From Bacillota bacterium (GTDB taxonomy: Bacteria > Bacillota > Clostridia > Acetivibrionales > DSM-1351), in NCBI GenBank assembly GCA_023409265.1, contig JAEYHZ010000011.1:1-64000 (forward strand): DNA of 64,000 bases, read 5' to 3'. Under the pieces are notes generated by a model. That model was not told where the DNA came from. It made no database searches and saw only the letters and a list, made by a program, of their open reading frames with translations. Position numbers and translations under genes: made by a program. Below are positions 44,736 to 54,900 of the stretch, piece after piece (positions within the stretch are counted from its first letter, which is position 1; every line of letters starts with the position of its first letter).

Positions 44736-45891
44736 GACTTATTTTAAAATAATTAAAAAGCTAAGTTCTCAGCTCTCCATATATCTGGTAATATTCCTTG
44801 GTTTGGCCGTATTGTTCTCCTTCATGGGTTCAACAAACCAGGTAGATAAATTTACTCAGTCTAAAACCAGAGTAGCTTTTATAAATAATGATGAACACTC
44901 AGTTCTGATAAAAAATTTTAAAGACTTTTTAGAAAAACACTCAATATATGTTGATATTGAAGATAAAACAGAAAAATTGCAGGATGCCTTGTTTTTCAGG
45001 GAAGTAGAATATATTGCAAGGATACCTGCGGGTTTTACGACTGCTATCATGTCAGGAAAAGATACAATGATTGATAAAACTGTTGTATCCGGATCTACAA
45101 GCAGTATATATACAGATATGCTGATAAATAAGTATTTTAATACGGCAAAATTGTACGTTAAAAATTACAAGAGTATTACTCAGGAAGAACTTGTGAAACA
45201 AATCGAAAAGGATTTAAGCGTGGAAACCAATGTTGAAATTATGACATCAGGAGGGAAGGCCGTTGATACCAGTGAAACAGAGAACTATTTCAACTACCTT
45301 GCCTATATTCTCATAAGTGTTATAATCCTTGGAGTCAGCTCAATTATGATGGTATTCAACAATTTAAACCTGAAAAGGAGAAATCTCTGTTCACCCATAA
45401 GGAATACTTCGATAAATATTCAGATTCTGCTTGGAAACATTGTATTTTCAATAGCCTGCTGGGGTCTCATGATTATACTGGCCTTTATATTATATAAGGA
45501 TAAGATGTTTAATATAAATACCCTTTACTTCTGTATTAATTCACTGGTGCTGACTCTGACCATCCTCAGCATGAGTTTTCTTGTTGGAATTGTAATTAAG
45601 AGCAAAAATGCACAATCGGGAATTTCAAATGTCTTATCACTTGGACTGTGTTTCCTGAGCGGTGTGTTTGTACCGCAGAACCTGTTGGGAGAAAATGTTC
45701 TGGCTATTGCAAAATTTACCCCAACCTACTGGTATGTAAAAGCAAATAGAGTAATAGGAAACTTGACAAATTTTAGCGCAGATAACCTTGCACCGGTAAT
45801 TACAAGTTTGTTAATAGAGCTTGGTTTTGCCATTGCACTGGTTTCAATAGCGCTGGTAATGAGCAAAAGAAAACAGTTAAGAGGAAACTGA
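44722..45891 (+). CDS. ABC-2 type permease, second
   Basis: The 389-residue protein has the same topology as the previous gene product: helix about 17-37, extracytoplasmic domain, and a helix bundle from about 190 with the family GVFVPQNLLGENVLAIAKFTP segment. AGGAGG lies eight bases before ATG 44722. The two permeases probably form a heterodimer on the ATPase at 42623. Confidence 0.9.
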   Translation: MIVFKTYFKIIKKLSSQLSIYLVIFLGLAVLFSFMGSTNQVDKFTQSKTRVAFINNDEHSVLIKNFKDFLEKHSIYVDIEDKTEKLQDALFFREVEYIARIPAGFTTAIMSGKDTMIDKTVVSGSTSSIYTDMLINKYFNTAKLYVKNYKSITQEELVKQIEKDLSVETNVEIMTSGGKAVDTSETENYFNYLAYILISVIILGVSSIMMVFNNLNLKRRNLCSPIRNTSINIQILLGNIVFSIACWGLMIILAFILYKDKMFNINTLYFCINSLVLTLTILSMSFLVGIVIKSKNAQSGISNVLSLGLCFLSGVFVPQNLLGENVLAIAKFTPTYWYVKANRVIGNLTNFSADNLAPVITSLLIELGFAIALVSIALVMSKRKQLRGN

Positions 45892-45899
45892 TAAGTTTT

Positions 45900-45955
45900 A
45901 AAGCCCATTGTCTGAGTAAGCGCAATTATTCTCGGACAATGGGCTTTTTGTTTTT
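45900..45955. terminator. Intrinsic terminator after the ABC-2 operon
   Basis: AAAGCCCATTGTCTGAG (45900-45916) pairs with CTCGGACAATGGGCTTT (45931-45947) with one G-U pair, followed by TTGTTTTT. Confidence 0.9.
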
Positions 45956-46018
45956 CTATAGCTTAACTCATTCATTATGCATATGCCGTATTTGCAATTC
46001 CTGTGGCAATAATGCTAT

Positions 46019-47356
46019 TTACCGGGTGGCTATTTCTTTTATAAGTTCAAAATATTCTCGCCAAAAGCTGCAATTTTTCAATAGGAAGGAATCGGGCAGC
46101 CTTTGCATTTCCTCCCAGGAGATTCTTTTAAGCAAAGGTTTTAAAATCTTTTCACTCTGCAGGCTATAAAGGATTCCGCGCAGTCTGAACTGCAGGGTAT
46201 ATTTCATACTGTCATCTATCCCGTCAAACAAGTGATCCCCGATTATATCCATAATATAATCTGCCTGATCCATTTCTTGGTAGTGAGTCCATTTCTTATG
46301 AATATCCTTGACCAGTTTCATCCAGGGAGAGTTCCTCCGGGGGTAGACAAGACCCATGAAACATGCATCCTTGTATGTCCAGATTGCCCATGAAATTTTA
46401 TACTCTTCAAATAAATCCAGAGTATCTTTAAGCAGTTCCATACAAAAAGCCATATCCTCCGGATGCAGATCATATCCGGCCTCGCCGCATATGACCGGAC
46501 GTGAGAAGGTATCCCGTATTTCTACAAGTGATGCAAGTCCCTTCTTGAATTCGGCCTTTCTGTTTTCGCGCCCGTAATTTTTGTCAAGCAGGTTTGGAAC
46601 CCAGACTGTAGGGTAATAGTGGAAGCTTAAAGCCAGCTGCTCATCCTTAAAATGCCTGAGCTTGCTGAAGTCCATTGCAAAATGATCACTTTCAACAACA
46701 ATTACATGGTTCTGGTCAACTTCCCGGATAGCATTTATGGTATTCTGAAAAAACTCGTTCATTATTTCGGTATCAGGAATCATAAAGGGTTCATTAAGTA
46801 AATCATAACCCATAAGATATGTACGGTTTTTATAACGTCTGGCGATTTCCTTCCACAGAGCAGTTATTTGCCGGCGGAAAACATCAAAATGCCAGAATTG
46901 GGCAATGCCTGTGGTATTGTCGGAATGCCAGTCAGGATTTTGACCTCCCGGAGTAGTGTGAAGATCCGGCATAAGGAATATTTCGTATTTATCACAAAGA
47001 TCCATCAGGCGGTCGAGAATTTTAAATCCTTCTTCCCGGTATGTCATACAGTTCTGATCATCTATTAGAAGCCTGTAATTGAAGGGCACTCTTAAGAAGT
47101 TAATGCCACTTTTTTTAAGGAACTGGAAGTCCTCATCCCCGATGAAGCTATTAATAAAAGTATTGAAAAAGGTTTTGGCATTTTCCTTCCCATAGATCTC
47201 CGAAAAAGCCTGACGTATCATCTGATCCGGAGTAGGAATGCCCAACATGAAGTGTTCCATATTGAGCCAGCTGCCTATTCCAAAACCTCTAAGCCTTACA
47301 GGTGATCCCTGAAAGTAAAACTCTTTTCCATTGACCCGCAAAAAATGTGTATTCAT
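46019..47356 (-). CDS. Glycoside hydrolase family 5, intracellular
   Basis: A 445-residue clan-A hydrolase. The acid/base Glu is in YDLLNEPF and the nucleophile Glu in VICGEAGYD; the LRVPFNYR and FHYYPTVW segments also fit. No signal peptide, dockerin or carbohydrate-binding module is seen, so unlike cellulosomal enzymes it acts in the cytosol on short oligosaccharides (glucan or mannan). About 110 extra residues follow the barrel. The ATG at 47356 has GGAGGA five bases upstream; the ATG six codons earlier lies before that site. Confidence 0.88.
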   Translation of the reverse strand: MNTHFLRVNGKEFYFQGSPVRLRGFGIGSWLNMEHFMLGIPTPDQMIRQAFSEIYGKENAKTFFNTFINSFIGDEDFQFLKKSGINFLRVPFNYRLLIDDQNCMTYREEGFKILDRLMDLCDKYEIFLMPDLHTTPGGQNPDWHSDNTTGIAQFWHFDVFRRQITALWKEIARRYKNRTYLMGYDLLNEPFMIPDTEIMNEFFQNTINAIREVDQNHVIVVESDHFAMDFSKLRHFKDEQLALSFHYYPTVWVPNLLDKNYGRENRKAEFKKGLASLVEIRDTFSRPVICGEAGYDLHPEDMAFCMELLKDTLDLFEEYKISWAIWTYKDACFMGLVYPRRNSPWMKLVKDIHKKWTHYQEMDQADYIMDIIGDHLFDGIDDSMKYTLQFRLRGILYSLQSEKILKPLLKRISWEEMQRLPDSFLLKNCSFWREYFELIKEIATR

Positions 47357-47778
47357 AAGTTCCTCCAACTGCATATCTTATTAAATGCGTAAACTCAATA
47401 TAAAATTTTTCGGCTGTAGAAAAAACTTCTTACCTTAAGATCGTTTCACGAGGCAATATATGTAAGACATCTATTGCCCCATTATAAATATATTATAAAA
47501 ATCACAAGGTATACAGAGTAATTATTTCACCATAAACCATGTACAATTCTTTATTGAAACAGATCCCACTGGAGTATGTATTTCTTATTTTTCTAACTTT
47601 AAGATCGGATAAAAAGCGGCTAATCGCAAACATTTAGATATATTAGGAATACTTTTAATGTGATCGATTATAATAGTGATTTGATTTATTAATGCTTGAA
47701 ATGTGCTTATATCGGTGATAAACTGGTATAAATTATCACAGAAAATGTGATATGCAAATGTAAATGTAGAGGAATAAT

Positions 47779-47829
47779 ATGAAATACGGATTGATAATTA
47801 AAAAGAATAACTACCCGTGCCCAACTTAG
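47779..47829 (+). CDS. Candidate 16-residue leader peptide ahead of proS
   Basis: A short frame with an AGAGGA site encodes MKYGLIIKKNNYPCPT. Its Pro codons (CCG, CCA) lie at the left foot of an RNA structure: GCCCAACTT (47819-47827) pairs with AAGTTGGGC (47901-47909), enclosing the perfect 13-bp hairpin GCACTAGCACCTT/AAGGTGCTAGTGC. A terminator follows at 47936 before proS. This layout resembles a Pro-sensing attenuator. It could also be a decayed gene start. The rest of 47357-48097 has no gene I can support. Confidence 0.35.
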   Translation: MKYGLIIKKNNYPCPT

Positions 47830-47935
47830 CACTAGCACCTTACAACTTAATAAGGTGCTAGTGCTTACTCGCGATGTCATTTCTTTAGTTAAAAGATTTG
47901 AAGTTGGGCTGTGTAGAGCGACTTGCAGATATGAA

Positions 47936-47965
47936 ACGCTGTACAGCTTATGTACAGCGTTTTTT
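47936..47965 (+). terminator. Terminator in the proS upstream region
   Basis: ACGCTGTACA (47936-47945) pairs with TGTACAGCGT (47951-47960), followed by TTTTT. It lies about 130 bases before proS. Confidence 0.85.
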
Positions 47966-48097
47966 ATGTAGTGAAATGAATTTTTCATATATTGAAATTC
48001 ATGCTTTTTAGGACTTGATGATTAAATAGTATTTGATTACTCTAAAATAATTTGGTTAACATTTAAAACTATATAAAAAGGAAAGGAACTGATTGTG

Positions 48098-49816
48098 ATG
48101 TTGTTAAGCAGGCTATTGGGAGAAAGATTAAAAGAAAAGCCGGGGGAGGCAAGTATTGTCAGCCATATCTATCTATTAAGGGGCGGTTATGTGCGCCAGG
48201 TTGCCAATGGTATTTATTCCATGCTTTTGCCGGCAAAAAGGATAGCAATGAAAATTGAAAATATAATCAGAGACGAAATGAACAGGATAGATGGACAGGA
48301 AGTTCTCCTCCCCGTAGTGCTGCCGGCAGAATTGTGGCAGGAATCCGGAAGGTTTGAGAGTGTAGGCAGTGAATTGATGCGTATAAAGGACAGGTCGGGC
48401 AGAGACATGCTGCTTGGGATGACCCATGAGGAGGCGGCTGTCCATCTTGCCCGCAGTGAGGCAATGTCTTACACAAAGTACCCGTTCATGATATACCAGA
48501 TTCAGACCAAATTCCGTGATGAACCCAGATCCAGGGGCGGCCTTATCCGTGTCAGAGAATTTACAATGAAGGATGCGTATTCTTTCCATACCTCCCAGGA
48601 AGACCTTGAACAATACTACGGGAAGGTTTACGACTCCTACCACAGAATTTTTCAAAGAGCAGGGCTTCCTCAGGTAGTATCTGTAGCCTCGGATACAGGA
48701 ATGATGGGAGGCAGGATGGCACATGAATATATGCTTCTAGCCGACTCGGGAGAGGATTCCATCATTGTTTGCGACAGCTGTGATTACAGGGCAAACATGG
48801 AGGTGGCAACGTCAGTAATCCCTCATGCCTGTCATCAAAGTGTTCTGAAAAGCGGCGACAGTCAGCAAATTGAAGAAATATATACACCTGGTTTAAAGAG
48901 CATAGATGATCTGTGTCATTTCCTCAGGGTCGATTCCTCAAACCTTATAAAAGCTACGGTGTTTTCTATAGAAAACAGCAAAAAGCCTCTGATTGTATTC
49001 ATACGCGGAGATCTTCAGGTAAATGAGGCTAAGCTTAAGAGAGCTGTAAAAGCCAATGTATTTCCATATGAAGAAAGAGTGGAGGATGGCAGCGGAATTT
49101 GTTTCGGATTTATAGGTACTCAGGGGCTGGATGCAGCAAATATGGATATTCTTTTTGACGAATCTCTGCGGGGCGGAGACAATATGGTCACAGGAGCAAA
49201 TAAAACAGATTACCACCTTAAGGGAATTAATGTGGAAAGGGATATCAAGCCTGAGATCTTTGTTGAGGTAGCCAAGGTAAATGAGGGGCATACCTGCGTA
49301 AAATGCGGCGGAAAACTCTCTATCAAGCGTGGCATAGAAGTGGGGAACATATTCCAGCTGGGAACAAAATATACAGAAAGTATGAATATGACCTTTACCG
49401 ATAATGACGGAAAGCAGAAGTATCCAACCATGGGCTGCTATGGAATTGGTGTGGGTAGACTTTTAGCCTGTATAATCGAGGCCAACCATGATGATTACGG
49501 ACCTATCTGGCCAAAGAGTGTAGCCCCCTGGCAAATACAAATCTGTATGATTAACAGGAAGAATGAAGTTGTCAACAAAACAGGCTTTGACTTATATAAC
49601 AAGTTATCCTGTAAATATGAGGTTATTATGGATGACCGGGACGTGCAGGCAGGTATTCAGTTCGCAGATGCCGATCTCCTTGGAATACCTTTGAGACTGA
49701 TAGTAAGTGGACGAAATGTGGAACAGGGTGAAATTGAAGTAGTGTCGAGAGATAAAACCATAAAAACCAGGGTAAAGCTTGAGGAATTGGAAAACTATCT
49801 GGAAAGCGTTATATGA
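48098..49816 (+). CDS. proS: Prolyl-tRNA synthetase (bacterial type)
   Basis: A class II synthetase that charges tRNA-Pro. Motif 2 (TKFRDEPRSRGGLIRVREFTMKDAYSFH without the long run) is visible at about 130-160, the editing insertion domain lies at about 225-400, and motif 3 (GCYGIGVGRLLACIIEANHD) and the anticodon-binding domain follow. The length of 572 residues matches the bacterial form. ATG 48098 follows AAAGGAAAGG; an in-frame GTG is directly before it. No T-box is upstream, unlike many clostridial proS genes. Confidence 0.95.
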   Translation: MLLSRLLGERLKEKPGEASIVSHIYLLRGGYVRQVANGIYSMLLPAKRIAMKIENIIRDEMNRIDGQEVLLPVVLPAELWQESGRFESVGSELMRIKDRSGRDMLLGMTHEEAAVHLARSEAMSYTKYPFMIYQIQTKFRDEPRSRGGLIRVREFTMKDAYSFHTSQEDLEQYYGKVYDSYHRIFQRAGLPQVVSVASDTGMMGGRMAHEYMLLADSGEDSIIVCDSCDYRANMEVATSVIPHACHQSVLKSGDSQQIEEIYTPGLKSIDDLCHFLRVDSSNLIKATVFSIENSKKPLIVFIRGDLQVNEAKLKRAVKANVFPYEERVEDGSGICFGFIGTQGLDAANMDILFDESLRGGDNMVTGANKTDYHLKGINVERDIKPEIFVEVAKVNEGHTCVKCGGKLSIKRGIEVGNIFQLGTKYTESMNMTFTDNDGKQKYPTMGCYGIGVGRLLACIIEANHDDYGPIWPKSVAPWQIQICMINRKNEVVNKTGFDLYNKLSCKYEVIMDDRDVQAGIQFADADLLGIPLRLIVSGRNVEQGEIEVVSRDKTIKTRVKLEELENYLESVI

Positions 49817-49876
49817 ATTGTGTTTACCTGTAAATTATATGAGTATATCATTAATGAAGTTTAGTGAGGTTGCGCT

Positions 49877-50338
49877 ATGTACACAGCAAAAGAACAAATA
49901 ATGCTTAAAGCCTTAAGACAGGCTGAGCTGGCTTTTTCAAAGGGAGAGGCGGCAGTTGGAGCTGTAATTGTCAAGGATGGCGAAATAATTGCCAGAGGCC
50001 ATAATCGAAAGGAAGCAAAGCTGGATGTTACCTCTCATGCCGAGATAGAAGCTATAAAAAAAGCTGCCAGAAAGCTGGGCACCTGGAGGCTGGACGATTG
50101 TGAAATGTATGTAACACTTGAGCCCTGCCCCATGTGTGCAAGTGCCATTATACAGTCTAGAATAAAAACTCTCTATATTGGAGCCATGGACAACAGGGCA
50201 GGGGCGGCAGGGTCTGTTGTTGACCTTTTCAGAGTACCTGAGTTTAACCACAGGGTCGATGTAGTAATCGGTCTGCTGCACGAACAATGTACCGAAATAC
50301 TTAAAAGGTTTTTCAGTCAATTAAGGCAAAGGTCATAG
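49877..50338 (+). CDS. tadA: tRNA-specific adenosine deaminase-like protein
   Basis: A 153-residue zinc deaminase. HAEIEAIK carries the zinc His and the proton-shuttle Glu, and EPCPMCASAI holds the two zinc cysteines. The spacing fits TadA, which converts A34 to inosine in tRNA-Arg. A related guanine or cytosine deaminase cannot be excluded. ATG 49877 follows GTGAGG. Confidence 0.85.
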   Translation: MYTAKEQIMLKALRQAELAFSKGEAAVGAVIVKDGEIIARGHNRKEAKLDVTSHAEIEAIKKAARKLGTWRLDDCEMYVTLEPCPMCASAIIQSRIKTLYIGAMDNRAGAAGSVVDLFRVPEFNHRVDVVIGLLHEQCTEILKRFFSQLRQRS

Positions 50339-50471
50339 TGTTCTCTTTCTAATGGATCAAAATAAATTATATGAAAATTTTAGCTATGGTCCTTTTTCAA
50401 GTGTAACAGCTGCTCATTATGGGTACTTTAAAAATAGAGTTCAAGACTTTAAATAAAGGAATGATATACTT

Positions 50472-50828
50472 ATGATAAATAAAAAAACGATACAAAGGGA
50501 ACAAGTAATGAAAGCCATTGAAAATGGCGAGTTAGAAAGCAGTGTGCTTACATCAAAAGACAAGGTTGTTGTAATTCTGACCCAGGACTGGTGTCCGCAA
50601 TGGCATGATATGAAAGGCTGGATCTACCGGCTTGATGTGGATGAGGATATTGACGTTTATGAACTGGAATACAACAAGGCTGACTATTTCGATGACTTCA
50701 GAAGTTTTAAGGAAGATGTATGGAATAACCATAGTATTCCGTATCTGAGGTTTTACAGGAATGGAGTTTTATATAGGGAATCGAACTATATCAGTGAGGG
50801 CCAGTTTATTGAAATACTGGGTATGTAG
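50472..50828 (+). CDS. Thioredoxin-like protein with a single active-site cysteine
   Basis: The 118-residue protein has the thioredoxin order: VVVILTQDWCPQWHDMKGW (Cys41) and the cis-Pro segment SIPYLRFYRNG. The second Cys of the CXXC motif is replaced (Cys-Pro-Gln-Trp), so it cannot do ordinary dithiol exchange. A monothiol or binding role is possible. It stands alone between tadA and the dioxygenase gene. Confidence 0.75.
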   Translation: MINKKTIQREQVMKAIENGELESSVLTSKDKVVVILTQDWCPQWHDMKGWIYRLDVDEDIDVYELEYNKADYFDDFRSFKEDVWNNHSIPYLRFYRNGVLYRESNYISEGQFIEILGM

Positions 50829-50844
50829 CCTAAATAGGCAAAAA

Positions 50845-50932
50845 GCGAGTCAACAGTCTGAAGTGCACTTCATAAAAGTTAAGATTTTTTTGTCTAAATT
50901 TTGGGGTGCACTTTATTTCTACTGAGACTCGC
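50845..50932. terminator. Nested hairpins between convergent genes
   Basis: GCGAGTC (50845-50851) pairs with GACTCGC (50926-50932) and, inside it, AAGTGCAC (50861-50868) pairs with GTGCACTT (50906-50913). TTTTTTT occurs in the central loop rather than after the stem, so the plain terminator reading is not fully satisfactory. Confidence 0.45.
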
Positions 50933-50959
50933 ATTTAAGAATAACACAAATTTTAAGAA

Positions 50960-51736
50960 TTACGCCAAAAAGTAACTTGTCATTGACAGGGAGCCCATTA
51001 TACAGGTGTCATTAAATATTGTCAGCTGATCGTCATTCCTGGCTGCTCCCAATATATAGAGTAAAGGATAGAAATGATCAGGTGAATAAAAAGCTAATTC
51101 TGATGATTTCCCTGCCTGGTGATAATTAACCACATCAGCATATTGTCCGTTTATAATTTTTTCCTTAATATAATTATCAAATTCGACAGCCCACGGGAAT
51201 CCACCCTCTGTATTCCAACTTATTCTTGAGAGGTTATGGACAACATTTCCACTGCCCATTATAAGAACTCCTTTTTCACGTAAAGAACTGAGTTCCTTTC
51301 CTATCTGATAATGAATATCACCGGGGGCCGAACTGTCAACACTGAGCTGGTACACCGGGATATCAGCATCCGGGTACATTCTGCAGAGGACGGACCAGGT
51401 GCCATGATCATAGCCCCAGGTATTATCTGTATTAACATTCCTGCTAATTAAATTTTTTGTCAGGTGAGCCAATCCGGGAGCCCCTTTTGCTCTGTATTCA
51501 ACCTTGTAGAGTTCATCAGGAAATCCATACATATCATAAATCATTTCCGGTTCGGAAGAATCCATAATTCTGGACCCGGGAGTATACCAATGGGCTGATA
51601 TTGAAAGTATTGCTCCGGGTCTTGGAATCTTATCAGCAATCTCTGTCCAGCCTTTTGTAAATTCATTATTCTCAATTGCATTCATAGGAGATCCATGTCC
51701 TATGAACAATACAGGCATCTTATCCGGGTTTGCCAT
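50960..51736 (-). CDS. LigB/DODA-family extradiol ring-cleavage dioxygenase (YgiD-like)
   Basis: The protein of about 258 residues has LFIGHGSPMNAI, SISAHWYTPG, DHGTWSVL and GSGNVVHNL, which hold the conserved His residues of the metal and substrate site in class III extradiol dioxygenases. YgiD-type members cleave DOPA-like catechols in vitro. The start at 51736 has GAGGGGA upstream; a codon 11 residues earlier lacks a site. The physiological substrate in an anaerobe is unclear. Confidence 0.85.
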   Translation of the reverse strand: MANPDKMPVLFIGHGSPMNAIENNEFTKGWTEIADKIPRPGAILSISAHWYTPGSRIMDSSEPEMIYDMYGFPDELYKVEYRAKGAPGLAHLTKNLISRNVNTDNTWGYDHGTWSVLCRMYPDADIPVYQLSVDSSAPGDIHYQIGKELSSLREKGVLIMGSGNVVHNLSRISWNTEGGFPWAVEFDNYIKEKIINGQYADVVNYHQAGKSSELAFYSPDHFYPLLYILGAARNDDQLTIFNDTCIMGSLSMTSYFLA

Positions 51737-51861
51737 TATAATTTCCCCTCTCGCAACTAAATTTATCATTTTACTGTTTATTATAATAATAATATAAGAA
51801 TTATCTCTTAAATATAGAATTATATCTCTTATTTTATACCCACTATTTTTCCGGAGAAATC

Positions 51862-51912
51862 AAAAAGAAGACCTGTAGAAATTGCATTATTTATGCATTT
51901 CAACAGGTCTCC
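51862..51912. terminator. Bidirectional terminator
   Basis: AGACCTGT (51869-51876) pairs with ACAGGTCT (51903-51910), with an inner stem GAAATTGCAT/ATGCATTTC. On the minus strand it is followed by TCTTTTTG, 23 bases past the repeat-protein stop. Confidence 0.85.
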
Positions 51913-51934
51913 CATAATATTATTTTACATTTGG

Positions 51935-54900
51935 CTATTCAGCTATGTAATCGGCTTTTGTCCTCTTGCTTTCAGCCTTGCCTGCACTGGTTACAGAGAT
52001 ATATACACTACCTGCAGCAGTTCCCAGCTGGGATATTGTAACAGTTCCCTCCGTACTGCCGGAGGCCACGGTCGCCGATCCGAGTAGACTTCCGCCGGCT
52101 TCTGCGGAATATACATTAATTATATCGCCGACTGTCAGTCCTGAAACAGTAATGGTGTCAGACGTACCGGCTATGTTGTTTAAAACATTTATATATCCCG
52201 TATAAGGTTCATTGGTAGTCTGTTCAGATACATATTCGGCTTCAGTTCTCTTACTTTCGGTTTTACCCTTTGAAGTAATTGAAATAAATACACTGCCTGC
52301 TTCCACACCAAGCTGTTTTATAGTAATGGTAACCTGGGTACTGTTCGAAGCTGCAGTAGCGTATCCAAGCAATTCTCCTCCGGATTCCGAATTATAAACC
52401 TTAACCTTGTCCCCGGCAGTCAAACCGGATACCAGTACAGTGTCTGAAAGTATAACATTGTTGGTTATGTATATATTGCCTGAGTAAGGTGCGGTTGATT
52501 TACTTTCGGCAACATAGCTCACTGCTGTTCTTGTACTTTCAGTTTTGCCCTTTGTAATAACAGAAACATATACAATTCCGGCAGCCGAGCCAAGATCCTC
52601 AACAGATACCGTTGCTTCTGTCTTGTTATTGGCAACTGACGCATAGCCCAGCAGGTTTCCAACCGTAGCATTGTCATAAACCTTTATAACATCACCTGTC
52701 TGTAGATTATATACGGTAATGGTATCATTAATGCCCACATTGTTAACTACGTAAATATCTCCAAGGTATGGTGCTATAGTACTTGTTTCTGATATATATT
52801 CAGCTTTAGTCAGACTGCTTTCGGCTCTTCCGTAATTAGTTACTGAAACATAAACTTTTCCGGCTGTTGCAGTAAGCTGTGTAACCGAGATGGTTGCCAT
52901 ATTACTTCCAACAGGAACTGTTGCGGTACCTAAGAGATTTCCATTTGATGCAGCATCATATAATTTGACAACATCATGTTCATTTAAACCCTTCACGGTT
53001 ATAGTATCCAAAATTCCGGCGTTATTTACTATGAAGATATTGGATTCCAATGGTGCCGCCGATTCAGCTGCGAATTCCACTTCTGTTCTGGTGCTTTCGC
53101 TTTTACCATAGTTGGTAACGGTTACATAAATCTTGCCTGAATCGATACCCAGCTGTGAGACATTGGCTGTAGCCGTTAGGGTATTTTTATCGGCAACGAC
53201 CATTGCAAGCCTTGTACCTCCCGTTGCTGCATTGTATATCTTAACGGTATCGTATTCCATAAGTCCTGTAATGGTGATTGTGTCCGACATACCTGAATTG
53301 TTAACCACCTTCACGTTTCCTGGAGCGAGAGGATCGGATGCACTTTCTTTTGTATATGGGATGGCTGCTCTGCTGCTCTCGGTTTTTCCTGTTGTTGTTA
53401 CTGTGATATATACAGTTCCGTCATTAACTCCCAGCTGTGTTACTGAAATAGTTGCCTCAGTACTGTCTGACGGCACTGTAGCAGTACCCAGCGGATTACC
53501 TCCTGTAGACAGGGAATATACCTTGATTACCGTATTAGGCTCCATACCGAAAACTGTTATGGTATCTGCAAAGCCAACATTGTTGTATATTTCAACATTG
53601 GATGCATCAGGTGGAGTTGAGGCAGCCTTTGATCCATATGTGATCTTGGTCCTTGCACTTTCAAGTTTGCCAGGAGTGGTTACAGTAATATAAACTGCTC
53701 CATCTGTATCATTCAACTGGGATACAGATATGGTAATTTCGGAATTGTAGGTTGCCACAGTTCCTTTGCCCAGCAGGGTTCCGCCAACATCGGCACTGTA
53801 TATGCTTACTACATCATTATCTTTCAAACCGCCTACCGTTATGGTGCTGGCTATACCATAATTATTGGCAATCGATACTTTGGCAAAATCCGGTTTGGTT
53901 GAAGCTTCCTCGTCCTTGTATGAGGCTTCCGTTCTCGCTCCTTCAGCCTTATTTACACTTGTTGCGGTCACATATACTTTCCCTTCGGCTGTGCCCAGCT
54001 GTGCTATCTCAACCGTTGCTTCAGTACTTGAAGCTGCTACTGTGGCTGAACCTAACAGAATACCTCCCGTTTCCAGGGAGTAAACCTTGACAACGTCGCC
54101 CGGTGTGAGACCTGTAACCCTTACGGTATCGGCCATACCGGCATTATTGATAACGGTAATCCTGGCACCGTCCAGCTTGCCTGAAACGGGCTCAGTGGCG
54201 TAGTCAACGGCAATTCTCTTACTCTCAGCCTTATTTGCACCTGTAACCGTAACAAATACTTTACCGGCGGTGGTGCCCAGCTGATCTATTGTTACTGTGG
54301 CTTCAGAGCCATAGGCTGTTACGGTTGCCGAACCCAGGAGCTTTCCTCCTGTTTCAGAGGAATAAACCTTGACCACATCTCCTGCTGCAAGACCAGTTAC
54401 CTTAACAGTGTCAGCGGCACCAGAATTATTATTTGTTGTAATATTTTTGTCTTCAGGCTCAGCCGATTTACCTTCTGCGAAGTAATCTGCTTTGGTTCTA
54501 TTGCTTTCGAGCTTACCGGAGTTTGTAACGGATATATATACTGAGCCTGCAGAAGTTCCAAGCTGGGCAACAGTTATTGTGGCATCCACACCCGTTGAAG
54601 GAACTGTAGCACTTCCTAGAAGAATTCCCTGTTTTTCAGCACTGTAAGCCTTGATAATGTCGTCGGGATTCAAGCCTGATACATAGATGGTGTCCTGAGT
54701 ACCAACGATATTGTTTGTAACCACTATTTGAGTTGAATTTAACTCAACAGATGAAGTTTCACCACTGTAAGTTACTTCTTTTCTTGCACTTTCCGAGGTG
54801 TCGGTGCTTGAGACAGTTACATATACGCTTCCAGCACTCTTGCCTAATTGTAGAATACTGACAGTAGTATCAGTAGAGCCGGCAGCTACCGTAGCTGACC

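Noticed and set aside
47357..48097. A T-box ahead of proS
   Set aside because: No GGGTGGNACCGCG-type core exists in this gap, although one is clear at 57781.
50352..50456. A 34-codon frame opening MDQNKLYENFSYGPF
   Set aside because: It has no ribosome site and no recognisable family. It may be a gene fragment, but I cannot support it.
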